Notes: generated by a model not told the origin, from the letters alone. DNA of 64,000 nt from Beverwykella pulmonaria (GCA_001599595.1 BCHH01000001.1:124001-188000), one strand, 5' to 3'. Shown: positions 22,512-34,974, counted from the stretch's first letter. Numbers and translations: made by a program.

Positions 22512-23180
22512 ATGGCCACCACAGATACACCCAACTGCAAACCCTACCCCGAAGACGAAGACGAGGATGGCATCTCCACGAAGCCGTTTGTCGAGCAGTC
22601 TGCATACGGCCGTGGTCTCTGGCGTTCCCCCATAAACTTCGTCCCCGCAGCGCCGGAGATAGCACCGGCCCCCGCTACAGCTGCTCCAGACCCCAACTCA
22701 GTCGCAGCACGATACCTCGCCATAGTGTTTCCCAACGGCCAGCCTCAGTCAGACTCCGAGGGTGTCCCGCTATGCGGTATCTGCGGAGCGCCGTTCCAAG
22801 AGAAAGACGGCCGCGTCCATATTTTATCCGCGGTACATCAGTCGGCCGCCCCACGCGCACCGACACCCTCATCGATAGACAGAACGAGAATGGGACTGAA
22901 GTACATGAAGAAGTATGGGTGGGACGTGGATTCGAGGATGGGTCTTGGTGCGAGCGGTCAAGGTATGCTGTTCCCGATTGTGCCGAAGGAGAAGCGGAAT
23001 ACACATGGGCTGGGGGTGCAGGTCAAGAAGGGGGTGGTGGAGAAGAAGGCAGTGGTCAGGCTAGATGCAGGAAAAGCCAGAAAGATGGCCGAGTCGGAGA
23101 AGAAGAAGCATGAGAAGTTGCACCGCATGTTTTATGGCGATGAGAAGGTGGAAAAGTATCTGAGCGAGCTCGAGGGTTAG
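22512..23180 (+). CDS. G-patch domain protein (GPANK1-like)
   Basis: Single exon, 222 residues from the ATG at 22512. An in-frame ATG at 22467 would add 15 residues, but the context at 22512 (GCGATGG) is better. Residues 90-125 contain a CGIC pair and a later H-x6-H arrangement that resembles the small zinc-finger-like block ahead of the G-patch in GPANK1-type proteins. The G-patch itself (about residues 133-180) includes GLKYMKKYGWD, GLGASGQG and HGLGV. G-patch proteins bind RNA or activate DEAH helicases, so a nuclear RNA-processing role is likely. The C-terminus is Lys-rich and probably helical. No ankyrin repeats are seen, unlike animal GPANK1. Confidence 0.86.
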   Translation: MATTDTPNCKPYPEDEDEDGISTKPFVEQSAYGRGLWRSPINFVPAAPEIAPAPATAAPDPNSVAARYLAIVFPNGQPQSDSEGVPLCGICGAPFQEKDGRVHILSAVHQSAAPRAPTPSSIDRTRMGLKYMKKYGWDVDSRMGLGASGQGMLFPIVPKEKRNTHGLGVQVKKGVVEKKAVVRLDAGKARKMAESEKKKHEKLHRMFYGDEKVEKYLSELEG

Positions 23181-24117
23181 GACTGGAATATCGATATCGA
23201 TACTGCTATAATCCGATTGAGATAGCATACCGTTATGGGAAGACGAAGAATGCTTCCACTTGGATTTGCGAAGGCGTTATAGGCGTTGGCAGACGATGAG
23301 ATACCCACTTTCAATACGTACACATTCGCATCGAATTGCGTGGTTCCAAACAGTTCTTAGGATAAAACGTTGTATATTCATACAACCACTCGACGCTGTT
23401 TACCTGATATCGGTATCTGTATTCAGAAAATTGACAACCTATTCGACATGGCGTACTAACATTGCGAACATCCTGCAAGAATTTTTTCACCAAGGCAATT
23501 TGCAAAGCGACACGCAAAGAAAGGTCTTCCTACGCCTTCTCCGACTTTCCGAACCGGCGTATCGACACTTGCGGAACACCGTTGCCCTCGACTTTTAGGT
23601 GTTCCTCTGGAACTGAGGATATGGCGTACTTCCGGCAATACATCGGGCATTCGACGGGCCGTGATTCTGGGCATCGCTCTCTGACCCTTGTCCATCGTTC
23701 ACTCGCCGAAGATCTCCCGACACTGTTGTGGAGATTTCCCCGGAAAGTGCTTATGATTACCCTTTCTGGATGCGGGGGCACTAAAACCACTCGCTGCTCC
23801 ACGGGGTTCTACCGATCCTAGATCTACCACCGATGGTAGTCTCTTCGGCATGCATGGAAGCTGAAATATAGACGCAGGGACATGACTTATAGCTCCTAGT
23901 CTACGGTTTTGTTAAATCATGTGAATGATCGATCAGGTCCTGCAAGATTTTCTGAGAGTTTGGGGAAAAGCTATCCGCTTTTATAGCACTATGATGGCGA
24001 TTCATATATATATATGCAGGGTAGAATGTCTTTCAAGGAATGTGCCTCATCCTACCGTCTCAATTCCACAGGCTTCTTAACTAGCTTCTGAATAGTTTGA
24101 TACTTTTTTCATTCGGC
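23181..24117. other. Intergenic, nothing recognised
   Basis: About 0.9 kb. A minus-strand frame with several Cys (23456-23695) was examined and not accepted as a gene. A TA-dinucleotide run (24005-24014) lies about 100 bp before the next start codon. Confidence 0.4.
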
Positions 24118-25831
24118 ATGATTCGGGCGACCAATCCCCTCCGCATCTGGGCGGTTGCCGTTCTATGTTGTTTCTCTTTGACCGTGGTTGCTACCAGCAA
24201 ATGCGAGGATGTACGGTATCAAGCCAAACCTCGAATATTCGTCATGACCGATATGAGCAACGAGGTACGAAACTCCGGGTACACATACCATTAGTGTACC
24301 TCTACCTTTCTGTGAACATCTACTGACCATTTTGCAGTAAGCACACTCCTCGTCATCCACCTTGTGTAGGACGATTCATTCCATGACACCTAGCACGCAT
24401 GTCCCTCGCCGCCCGTCTCTCCTAACATTTGAACGCTAGGCCCGATGATCAAATGTCCCTCGTCCGCTTCCTAACCTACTCCAATGAATTCGACGTCCAA
24501 GGCCTCTGTGGCACAACCTCAACATGGCTCCGAAACTCCATCGACGGAGATACCATCAAACTCGTCATCGGCGGATACGGCGACGTAGTAAACAACTTGA
24601 ACGCCAACGTTCCCAGCTATGCCACGTACCCCACTGCCGATGAGCTCCTTGCAAAAGTATACTCTGGCCACCCGACCTACGGCCTCGAAGCGCTCAAATA
24701 CAACATGAGTACCGGCGCTGCCGCCCTCGTCGCATCAGCAGACAATTCTACCACGGCAAAGCCCCTCTGGGTTCTCGCATGGGGCGGCGCAAACGTACTC
24801 GCGGAGGCACTGAACCACGTCTCCCAAACCCGCACCGCCGACGAAGTTACAGCTTTCGTTAGCAAGATACGCGTCTACTCCATCTCGGACCAAGACGACA
24901 CCGGGGCCTGGATCCGTGTCCGCTGGCCATCACTCTTCTACATCGTCGACCTGCACGCGTTCAGCAACTACCACCTCTCCTCCTGGCAAGGCATATCGGG
25001 TGAGATATTCCGGAACTTTGATAAGGGCGGTCCAGAGACATCTCTCGTTACGAATGACTGGTTGCAGACGCACATCCGCATCGGTCCTCTCGGCACACAC
25101 TACCCCAACTTTTCCTTCATCATGGAGGGGGATACTCCGTCCTTCATGCCACTAATTCAAAACGGCCTCTATGCCCCGGATCATCCAGAATGGGGGTCCT
25201 GGGGCGGAAGACATAGCCTTATGGATGCGTCGGGGCGGAGCCAGACGTATGCGCAGGTATACGACACCGTCGTTGGTCAGAACGGCGCAGTGTTTCAGTC
25301 ACCGCCCGCCACCATCTGGCGCTGGAGACAAGGCTATCAATTCGATTTCGCAAATAGAATGCAGTGGACCATCAACGCTAACTTTACGTCCAACAACCAT
25401 GCACCTGTTGCGATTCTGAATGGAACGTGTGGGCCGGAGCCTGTGGTAGTCACGTACCAGGTCAACGAGACGGTTGTGTTCGACGCAGGGGAGAGTTGGG
25501 ACCCGGATGGTGATGCGCTGACGTTCAAGTGGGAACATTATAGGGATATTGGGCAGGAGATCAATTATGAGCCGCCTGCTGTGTCGCCGGATTTGCTGTT
25601 CCATACTCTCGGGGGAGGGTTAATGGGGGTCACGCCGAATGTGACGGCGGTGATGAATCTAGTAAGTGATGAATCCAAGGCCAGCTGAAGAAAATGTGCT
25701 GACAAGAGCAGACGATGCATGTTATTCTGTCCGTTACGGATGTGCGAGATTCGGGCTTGGCTATGACGACGTATAGGAGGATTATTCTAGAGCCTGGATT
25801 TGTAGCTCCTAACCGGACTGCTGCGTCGTAG
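24118..25831 (+). CDS. Secreted DUF1593 (nucleoside hydrolase-like) protein
   Basis: The reading pieces are 24118-24264 (or to 24278), 24440-25661 and 25712-25831, about 500 residues. The N-terminus is a signal peptide (about residues 1-27). The DUF1593 domain is a nucleoside-hydrolase-fold found with cellulose-binding proteins such as Sde182. It is shown by RIFVMTDMSNE, then PDDQMSLVRFL, FDVQGLCGTTSTWL, VLAWGGANVLAEAL and DQDDTGAWIR. A C-terminal Ig-like module follows (FDAGESWDPDGDALTFKWEHY). The last intron (GTAAGT...GCAG) is normal. The first junction is odd. The conserved NEPDD motif straddles it, yet joining the obvious GTACGA donor (24265) to the TAG acceptor (24439) leaves one extra base. 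Using a later GTACAC donor (24279) restores the frame but inserts five residues (VRNSG) in the motif. A plant cell-wall role is only inference. Confidence 0.75.
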
Positions 25832-26408
25832 TGCCACAATTATGTACTGTATATAACGATGGGATGTTGAATCACAGAATCCTCTTGGCAGCACTTCCTG
25901 CGCCTTTGTCCTTGTCCTTGCTGAAAATGAATAATAACGTTGCCGATATGAGAATAGGAAGCCACTCTTCGCTCCCAAACAGTTTGTAATATTCCCGCGC
26001 GGCTCGTCCTGTCGCATTCATAAGGGCTGAAAGGTAGGGAGTGCTGTTTAGTCGTGGGATGATGCGTCGTTTGACTTCGTAAAGGGGCTACCCTATTTTC
26101 ACGTAACATTTCAAATGTCAGGCGCAAGAACGAACAGGATTCATCTTCATATTTATCGCTTGAGAGGTGGCTTCTCGCTCTTCATTGTTCATGATATTCT
26201 TGGACGCCTGCTAATTAGAGCGCCCCTGTTGTATTTATGTAACACGGTCCATAATCTAACCCTTCTACCCTAGCACATTGTATCCAGCCGCTAGCATCAA
26301 GCGATGTTGCGCTGGAACAGATGTCCGTGTAAGACTCATTCATCATATAACCTTGTAGCTGTCGATTCGTTAGCATTTTGGTCTTGGGAAGCGTGCCATT
26401 ACGAGCGC
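25832..26408. other. Convergent intergenic, nothing recognised
   Basis: Interval between the 3' ends of the DUF1593 gene and the aminotransferase gene. No additional gene or repeat is seen. Confidence 0.4.
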
Positions 26409-27765
26409 CTACCTCCAGTGGTGGTCATCCTCGCCGTACTGAATGTCCTCCATCCACTCCTTCATCTGCTGCGCAATGGGGCCGGCCTCGACGTGATCCT
26501 CAAGCCCGCACTCGACCAGCCGTCCCTTCCAACTAATCCTCCGCACGGGGGAGACAATGGCCGCGGTGCCTGCGCCAAAGACCTCCATCAAGCGGCCCTC
26601 GTCAGCGGCATCCGAAACCTCCTTCATGGTGACCTTGCGCTCTAAGATGTTCCAGCCCTGAGGCTCTAGTCGCTCTCGCGCAAGCCCCAGCACCGAGTCT
26701 CGCGTGACGCCCTCCAGAATCGTTCCGTCGAGCGGCGCAGTCAGTAGCTCTGGCTTCCCAGTCTCCTTGTTCTTGATGGCTACAAAGAGGTTCATGGTGC
26801 CAACCTCGGTAATATATTCCTCTTCGCCGAACAGCCACAGGTTCTGGTGGAACCCCCGCTTGGCGGCCTGCAGTTGTGGCAGAATGCATGGCGCGTAGTT
26901 GGCTCCTAGCTTCTTGTCTCCGACACCGCCTGGCCATGCGCGTACAGCGTAGTCTGTGGCTTCCAGAGAGATGGCCTTGAATCCAGTTGGGTAGTAGGGG
27001 CCGACGGGGGAAGCGATCACATAGAGCAGCGCCGAGGCGGGAGGGCCGACGCCGAGGGTGCGCTGGGTGCCAATCATGGTCGGGCGAAGGTAGAGAGAGT
27101 ATCCGCGGGCACTGCTCAGACGTAAGCCAAGGACGCTATGTCAGTGAAGTAGAATCCGTGAGCTCACTCTGGGATGAAGCGCTTGTCGAGCTTGACGAAC
27201 TGGCTAATGAGATCAATCATGGCATCTGGGTCGAACGTGGGCAGTGCAATGCGTGCAGACGACTTGTTCATGCGCGCCATATTCATATCCGGCCTGAACA
27301 GTCTAACGTTCCCATCCTTGTCCCTGTAGGCCTTCATTCCCTCGAAGCACTCGAACGCATAGTGGAAGACGCAGGTAGCGGGGTCGAGACTGAGATTCTG
27401 GTACGGAGTGATGCGAGCTGGCAGCCACCCTTGTGATGCTGTCCATTCGAGCGAGAGCATATGATCTTCCGTGTGCTGTTAGCCAAAGCGCAGAGAACTC
27501 ATGTGCCATTGGCGCCGTCACCTGTGAAGTTGCGCCCAAAAATAAGCTCCTCCGGAGGCAGCAATGCCTTGGGCGTCGTCGTCTTCTCGATGGTGAGCTT
27601 CGAGGGGTCGATGTCCAGTATCTTGGTTCCCACTGACGCATCAGCGTGGATGCTGTAAGCTCGCGCGCTCCGACATCGCAGTGATGCGCCGAACGGTGCG
27701 GTAAGAGGGCGACTGCAAGCAGAGGACAACGACGAGAGCAATCGTGCTGATCGCTGCTGAAACAT
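26409..27765 (-). CDS. BAT1: Branched-chain amino acid aminotransferase, mitochondrial
   Basis: Three exons, 27765-27522, 27465-27168 and 27111-26409, 414 residues. The enzyme transfers the amino group between Val/Leu/Ile and 2-oxoglutarate using pyridoxal phosphate. The first about 45 residues are Arg/Ser/Ala-rich without acids, a mitochondrial targeting sequence. The first intron uses an acceptor GGAAG, not the nearer TAACAG; only this choice yields the conserved FTDHML. Family blocks are [48 protein letters not shown] and [13 protein letters not shown] (catalytic lysine in KLGANY). Further blocks are [26 protein letters not shown] and EVFGAGTAA. The C-terminus [10 protein letters not shown] is typical. 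The start at 27765 is the only ATG in frame. It is transcribed away from the SCY1-like gene. Confidence 0.95.
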
Positions 27766-28347
27766 GGTGAAATTGGTAACTGGACTCGCAACAAACACAG
27801 AAAAAGAAAGGAAAAGGGAGGGTGAGTGGGTGGTGAAGGCGAATGCTTAGGTATCATGAAATTATTTCGAGACCGACGTTGACCGCTTTATTCCGCCACA
27901 GCAATGCTGCGCTCCGCAAAAGGGCTCAATTGATACGACTGGGCAATGGAGCTGTGTTTCGGACGGATAGAGGAGGATATCTACGCCCCTGACCTCGATA
28001 TTACTAGCACCCCAGAATGGTCGTCGCAGAGAAGGTTTGGGTGTGGTACTGCATTCGCTTAGTAAGGCGAATTCTGGACAGTCTAGACGCCTAGCATCGC
28101 CGCTTTGTTTCCGCGCGTCTATTCTAGTCAACATTTCAGCGTCAGACAGCTGGTCTCTGCAGCTGGGAGTCGCCCGCCCTGCAAGACATTGGATCCCCAC
28201 CTGAAATCGGCGCCCTATCGAATGAGGATTGAAGCAGCCGTAACCTGCCCGAGCGCGCCTCATCATCAGCCCCGCGAAACATACATACCAGTCCATGACG
28301 TGCCTGCTGTGCGTCCATAGCATCGCCCCCTGGGCGAGTCGACCACC
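27766..28347. promoter_or_regulatory. Divergent promoter region
   Basis: About 580 bp between the start codons of the aminotransferase (minus) and the SCY1-like gene (plus). No coding sequence is recognised. Promoters of both genes should be here, but I do not assign particular sites. Confidence 0.4.
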
Positions 28348-31300
28348 ATGTTCTCCAACGCGCTGAAGTCCTTCACGTCCAACATCTCCTCCAACTACTC
28401 GCTAAGTCCGCAGCCTACGTCCTTCTCCGGGCCATGGAAGATCTACGACGCGAAGAAGAAGTCCACGGGAAAGGCCGCGTCCGTGTTTGTCTTCGACAAG
28501 AAGTCATTGGAGCCCCCCGGGGGAGGAAGCCTGGGGGGGCGGTCAGGCGCCGCGGCGCTCAAACGAGCTCATGAGGAGGTGGTGGAGCGGCTGAAGAAGG
28601 AGGCCAGCTCACTGGCACGGCTACGACACCCAAGCATCCTGGAACTGGCCGAGCCGGTCGAGGAGACACGCGGCGGGGGGTTGATGTTCGCCACGGAGCC
28701 CGTCACGGCATCTCTCAGCGGCCTACTCCAGGAGAAGGACGACGAAGAGAAGGCGGGCGGTGTTGGCGGGCGCAGGAGTCGATATGTCATAGAGGAGTCG
28801 GATGGGCAGAAACGGCGGCGAGAGCTCGAGATTGACGAGCTCGAGATACAGAAGGGGCTGTTGCAGATTGCCAAAGGGCTCGAGTTCCTGCATGAAAGTG
28901 CTGGGCTGGTGCATGCCAACCTCACGCCTGATGCTATCTTTGTCAATGCGAAAGTAGGCCATAGGAATCCGTTTCCTCTGGAACCTGTTACTGATTCGTG
29001 TGACAGTCCGATTGGAAGATCTCTGGTCTCGCATTTTCCACTCCGCCAGAGAACTCTACCAAGCCCACATCAGTCTCTCCCATATCACTGTCCGAAGTGT
29101 TAAACCATGATCCGCGGTTGCCGCGACATGTCCAATTGAACCTCGATTATACCTCTCCGGACTTTGTCATGGACGGGAATGTCACGCCCGCAGCAGACAT
29201 GTTCTCCTTGGGCATGATGATCATTGCCCTGTACAACTCCCCGCATCGAAGCCCTATGGAGTTCAATGGAAGCCAGTCTTCCTACAAGAGGGCATTCTCT
29301 TCGCCCTCGTCGATCCCTAACAGAAGCAACAACTTCATGGCTTCACAGCCACTCCCACGAGAGGTGATGAACGGGGTTCTTGACCGACTGATCACACGGA
29401 GGCCCGCACAGAGGATAGACGCCCGAGAATTCCAGCAAGCCCAATACTTTGACAACATACTGGTTTCCACCATTCGCTTTCTGGACTCCTTACCAGCGAA
29501 GACGCCCAATGAGAAGACGCAGTTCATGCGTGGACTTCCCAGGATATTGAATCAGTTTCCCAAGTCGGTGTTGGAGAAGAAGGTATTACCAGCACTGCTC
29601 GACGAGACCAAGGACCGAGAGCTTCTTGCCTTGGTGCTGCAAAACGTGTTCAAGATGATTACGATGCTTCCCTCTGGCAAACGTGCGTTCACGGAGAAGG
29701 TGATACCAAAGCTGCGAGAGACTTTTCTATCTGGCGCTCCGGCCAGTACCAAAGGCGCTGCCCAAGATAGAGATAGCTTGAAGGAAGCAGGTCTGATGGT
29801 GCTCCTCGAAAACATGTCTGTTGCTGCAGACAACTCGAGTGGGAAAGAGTTCAAAGATGGTACGTTGCGGCAAGAATGATTCTATTTTTCCCCGCCCCTT
29901 TTCAAGTGTGAGAGCATTCACGCGTTTTCTTCGAATCTGAGTTGTGCTAACCTATTCAGATATCCTCCCCATCATCAACTACGCTCTCGAATCTCCTACC
30001 CACTCTCTAGTTGATGCCGCCCTTCGCACACTTCCCATTGTCACGCCAATACTCGACTTTTCCACCATCAAGAACGAACTCTTCCCCGTCATCGCAACCA
30101 TCTTTGCCAAGACTAGCAGCATGGGCATCAAGATTCGAGGTTTGGAGGCCTTCAAGGCGCTTTGCGGAGGGGGAAGCGAGGAACCGGACGACTTCCAAGG
30201 CGATGGTCTTACCGGAGTGGTCGAGGTCCCGAAGCCAAAAAATTCCAGTGTCTCCATATTGGACAAGTACACGATACAAGAGAAAGTCATGCCGCTGCTA
30301 CGAGGTATCAAGACCAAGGAGCCTGCTGTGATGGTAAGTCTTCCATACCTGTGCCGCCGTACGTGACATGCTAATATGGCTGTACTAGATGGCTGCTTTG
30401 GATGTCTTCAAAGCTATAAGCAACCAAGTCGACACCGAATTCCTCGCCATCGACGTCCTGCCTATCCTCTGGCAATTCAGCCTTGGTCCGCTCCTCAACC
30501 TTCCGCAGTTCCAGGCTTACATGAACTTGATCAAATCGGTCTCGTCCAAAGTGGAGAACGACCAAACGCGTAAACTCCAAGAGCTTGGCGCGAACAGCTC
30601 AGCTACCGTTTCTGCGTCGCGCAACGACTTTATGAGCTTTGGAGGCATTAGCGGATCGAATAATCTTGACAACACGAATGGAAACGGCGAGTCTGACTTC
30701 GAGGCCCTTGTGCGCGGCGAGAATGGCACTGCGAATGGGTCTGATATGCTTGGGGGAAATGCATGGGCCACTGCGCCCACCTCTGCATCCTCGTCTACGA
30801 TGCATCCCTCCCGGCCGTCGGCCAACCGCGGACGATCCTCTAACAATGCTTCACCAGCGGCTACGTTCTCGTGGTCCACTCCACCACCTCTATCACCGCA
30901 GCCTACCAATCTCACAACGCCCCAAGCCGGAGCCGGTAGGACGATCACACCGGACTTTGCAATCAACTCGCTGAATTCGTCGTTCCCAGCCATGGCGCCC
31001 ATCAACCCCGGGATACACAACTCGTCTTTCTCGCAACAGACTCGACCCGCCATGGGGGCTGGTATGAATAGCATGATCTCGCCGACCAGCGCCATCACTC
31101 CGACCTTGACCACCACCCCTTCGTACTCTACCAATACACAGAGCGCCGGTATAGACTGGACCAAAGCCACGGGATCATCATCCATAACGGCAAATCCATG
31201 GGGCAACACGAACACGACTTCGAGTCTCAACAGCGGCCTTGCCAACTTCTCCATCACGGCAACGCCTCGGCCGCCGCAACAGCAGAGTTCTTACTCGTCT

Positions 31301-31495
31301 TTCAGCATCGCACCACCTCCAACGAAGTCGAGCAGCTCTTTTGCCATTCCGCCACCTCCTCCGCCGGGGATGGGTGGAAGAGTAGCAAGCAGTAGTAGCA
31401 GTAGTAGCGGGTTAGGGATGAACCGGAACCAAAACCCGAATCAGACCCAGCAGAAGCCGAGTTGGGGTAACTCGGGTGGTGAGAGTTTGATTTGA
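28348..31495 (+). CDS. SCY1-like pseudokinase (SCYL2-type)
   Basis: Four exons: 28348-28953, 29007-29859, 29960-30333 and 30389-31495, 979 residues. The N-terminal third has a protein-kinase fold: KEASSLARLRHPSILELAEP, the helix E region KGLEFLHESAGLVHANLTPDAIF, SDWKISGL, then DYTSPDFV and ADMFSLGMM. The catalytic residues are lost. The HRD Asp is replaced (VHANLTPD), there is no DFG, and no canonical VAxK lysine is seen. A helical, HEAT-like region follows (about residues 270-560). The last 350 residues are Ser/Thr/Asn/Pro-rich and disordered, with polyproline and polyserine runs. Family knowledge: SCYL2 proteins act at clathrin-coated vesicles between Golgi and endosomes. The three introns restore conserved sequence in frame. 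Role by family; subfamily call is likely. Confidence 0.9.
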
Positions 31496-32777
31496 GCGTG
31501 ATGTTTGATATGGAATCTCGCAGCATGGCGTTACTCGGTATAGACTTTTTGGGAATCATGTTTGACGGGACAAGGTCTTGATGGAGAAGGCGTCGTGGGA
31601 ACAGCATAGGAAAATGATACCAGGTCGTTGCTTGAGCCTCTCGTTCCTTTTTCTTCCGTGATGCTACCGTGTCTTCCGCTTGCACGGTTAATTGCTGCTG
31701 TCGCAGATGTCACAATAGTAAAACTCACGAGACCATCACGAGAACGCATGACATTTCTCGCACGCAAGCCATTGCCCAAGCCGGCAAGGGAATGCGAGGG
31801 CTGAGAGACGTCCCAGGCATCGATTTAATCTTATCCTCTGCCTTGCTTTTGTTGCAAGGCTGGTAAGCGTGGCTGTTCGTGTGCACGCCCGCTCGATGAA
31901 CGCAATTGGCATCGAGTAACAATAAACCAAAAAAAAAGCGTAAAAGCTTGGACGGGATTTGCTCATATGGTGGGCGTGGAGCCGCGATGATGCCATGGAG
32001 ATGTGGAATGGCGTGCGCCACGGCGTTGGCTTGGCAAGAGCTAAGCCCCAAGCAGCCTTAGCGATGCTTGTGGGGCGCCATGATCCTTGTGATTTTTTTG
32101 GGAGGGCTTGGCTTGGGTGGAGATCGACGTCATTTGTTTAAGTTCCGGTCAGGGAAATTTGGAGAGCTTGTGAGGGCCGCATGGGGAAGGCGGAGGGTGT
32201 GCGCTTTGCTGGATCTGGGGGTTTTCGAAGAAGGGAGAACGACAATTGTTTTGTTTGAGGGCCATGGAAGTAAGGTGAGGTTGCAGGCAAGGAGGAAATG
32301 TTCGTTTCGTGCGAGCGAAAAGGCAGAGAGCAACGGACTCCACAAGTTGAACGTCGCGCCCACCGCGCCGCGGGAAGCGAGCTGCAACGTGAATCCCAGT
32401 GCTCTTCTGCCGGTGTCGCCATCAGAGAGCGCGGTGCGAGTTTCTCTGTGCGGTTTGATAGGCCGTTTGCGAACCGCACCAGGGCTCCATTCACCACCTG
32501 CCGCTTATTCGCCGGTACCTCGAATCCGCCAGGCGGGCCATGCTTTCCACGCCGTCCACCTCGGACTACTACTTCACGTAGCTACTACAGCTACTTAACG
32601 CCGCGTCCCCGTCGAGCCCTCGACTTGCCCACCGCAATCTCGACCGTGCACGCACAACCCATGCGCGCAACGCAACCTCGATCCATTCCTATCTAGCTAT
32701 TGAAATCAGTGGTTCATGCTGCACACTCGCCACTCCATCCACTCCACTGCCTACAAAACTTCGGTCCGGTCCCTCAA
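31496..32777. other. Intergenic, nothing recognised
   Basis: About 1.3 kb between two plus-strand genes. Several frames of 100-176 codons are present but lack motifs. The downstream half is probably the promoter and leader of the amino acid permease. Confidence 0.35.
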
Positions 32778-34474
32778 ATGGCGTTAAGCCTCTCCAGCAA
32801 GAAAGCCGACGAGGCGGGTGTCATCGATGAATCCAAGAGCCCCGAGGACCTGTACGACCCCGAGGACCAGAGTGCCCATGGCCGTCGCCGCCTAAGCCGC
32901 GTCGCGGACGACAGCTCCAGTGCGCTTTCCGTGGGCAAGCAGATTGAGCTGGAGGCCGACAATGCCATCAAGTATCGCACTTGCAGCTGGCAGAAAGTAT
33001 GCTTCCTTCTCCTCCGCCAATGGCGTGGTTTACTCTTCCTTCCTTCCTTCCTTCCTATCCCCTCCTGTGTGACTTTGAAGCAGAGCTGATTGGAGATCCA
33101 GACGGCCGCCCTGCTGTTTTCTGAATATATCTGTTTGGCTATCATGTCGTTCCCGTATTCCTACTCTGTTCTTGGTCTGGTGCCGGGCTTGATCCTGACT
33201 TTTGTGGTCGCGGGACTGGTCCTGTACACTTCCTTGATTGTCTGGTAAGCAACCCTGCCGCTGAAATAGAATTCTCTTTTTTTGACTCCACCAGGGAATT
33301 CTGTATGCGCCATCCCGAGGTTCGCGATGTTTGCGATCTGGGTCAAATGATCTTCTGGAACAGCAGGTGGGCATTTTGGTTTACCGCCATCATGTTCATC
33401 CTCAATAACACCTTCATCCAGGTGAATTTCCTTGGACCCAATCTTCCTCTGCAAGCTACTTACCCAATCCAGGGCTTCCACTGCCTCGTCGGTGCCAAGT
33501 ATCTCAACACGATGACCAACCACAGCGTCTGCACAATTGGCTTCTCCGCCATCGTGGCCGTCATCTCGTGGGTATGCTCGCTTCCGAGGACCTTCTCCAC
33601 GCTTGCCAAGATCGCCACGCTTTCTGCCTTCTTCACCTTCCTCTCCGTCATGCTCGCAACCATCTTTGCTGGAATCGAAGACCACCCCAAGGGATACCCC
33701 GCCAAGGGCCCGGTTCAAGTGCTTGCGATTCCTGCCGCTGGCACTACCTTCGTTGCCGGGATGAACGCATTCATGAACATCAGCTACACCTTCATCGGAC
33801 AGATCACGCTCCCGAGCTTCATCGCCGAGATGAAGAACCCCAAGGACTTCCCCAAGGCGCTCTGGGCCGTCACGATTGCCGAAGTCATCGTCTTCAGCTT
33901 GGTGGGAGCGGTTGTGTACGCGTACACTGGCACCAACTACAACACGGCCCCGGCCTTTGGCTCACTCGGAAACGAAGTCTACCTCAAGGTGTCTTTCTCC
34001 TTCATGATCCCGACGCTGATCTTCTTGGGGGTGCTGTACGCCTCCGTCTCCGCACGCTTTATCTTCTTCCACTTCTTCAAGGGCACCGTGCACATGGGCA
34101 ACCACACGGTCAAGGGCTGGCTCGCGTGGGGCGGCATCCTGGCCATCCTGTGGGTCTTCGCCTTCATCATCGCCGAAGTGATCCCCTTCTTCTCGGACCT
34201 GCTGTCACTCATGAGCTCGCTCTTCGACTCCTTCTTCGGCTTCATCTTCTGGGGCGTCGCGTACTTCCGGATGCGGCAGACAGACTACGGGCTCGATTTC
34301 TACAAGACGAGGGGGATCAGAGGCTGGGCGGGATTCGCGCTCAATGTGGTTCTTTGTCTCATTGGGCTGCTGTTCTTGTTCGGTGGAACGTATGCGTCCG
34401 TGCAGAGCATCATTGACGGATACCACACGGCGGGCTTCGGAGGCCCGTTTTCGTGCGACACGAATGGGCTGTAG
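32778..34474 (+). CDS. Amino acid permease, AAAP family (Mtr-like)
   Basis: Three exons, 32778-32996, 33102-33244 and 33295-34474, 513 residues. About 70 hydrophilic cytosolic residues precede about eleven hydrophobic helices. The first helix region after exon 1 reads TAALLFSEYICLAIMSFPYS, matching the start of the AAAP core in neutral/aromatic amino acid permeases such as Neurospora Mtr. Other family blocks are EVRDVCDLGQMIF, FIGQITLPSFIAEMKNPKDFPKALW and GSLGNEVYLKVSF. It should move amino acids into the cytosol with protons across the plasma membrane. The N-terminal tail is rich in acidic residues and lysines, as usual for ubiquitin-regulated permeases; that regulation is inferred. Intron 1 contains a short CTTC microsatellite (about 33032-33056). 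Confidence 0.92.
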
Positions 34475-34974
34475 ATGCGGAGAGGGGTTTTCCAGTCTGC
34501 GTTTCTTCGCTGCGTGTGTGGAGGGGTATATGGATATGGTCCTATAATGGCTGGAGAGAAGCACCTGGCTGAGGAATGCAGGGGTATAGAGAGTACACAC
34601 GCGCGAGTTTGGGTAGAAAAGTGCAATATATCAATGCGAATGCGACTGCGACCGCGACTGCTATCAACACTTCTAACATTGAACGACGTTCGAATATGCT
34701 TATTTTGGTTTCAGGGCGTTTGTCTAGGATGCGTGGTGATGCAGTGTGAAATGACGTCCGTCCCGATGTCGCTAGCGCGGGCATCTGAATGAAAAACAAA
34801 CACGAACCTTCCCCCACATTGGCAACGTTGCGTTGTCTCCACCACAGCCCCCCCTCCTTCACCACCGGTCACTCAATTTGCCTACCGAGCCGATTGCGGT
34901 CTTCGTCACACGTACAACGATATACGTGTCACCTCGCCAACGTTGTAGCCGTTTTCGCCGTCGGATTGGTAGCT
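34475..34974. other. Intergenic, nothing recognised
   Basis: Interval between the permease and the Opi3 gene. It contains no supported gene. The part before 34975 should hold the Opi3 promoter. Confidence 0.35.

Noticed and set aside
22070..23113. A 347-codon plus-strand frame
   Set aside because: It overlaps the divergent promoter and the G-patch gene in another frame, and its Arg/Pro/Ser/His-rich content shows no motif.
23456..23802. Minus-strand frames with several Cys and a GRPFFACRF segment, possibly a GRF-type zinc finger
   Set aside because: The spacing of Cys does not fit the GRF motif, the matching pieces are in different frames and no supporting splice was found.
33568..34416. A 282-codon plus-strand frame
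   Set aside because: A frame-shifted shadow of the amino acid permease, with Leu/Arg/His-rich composition and no helices in the expected places.
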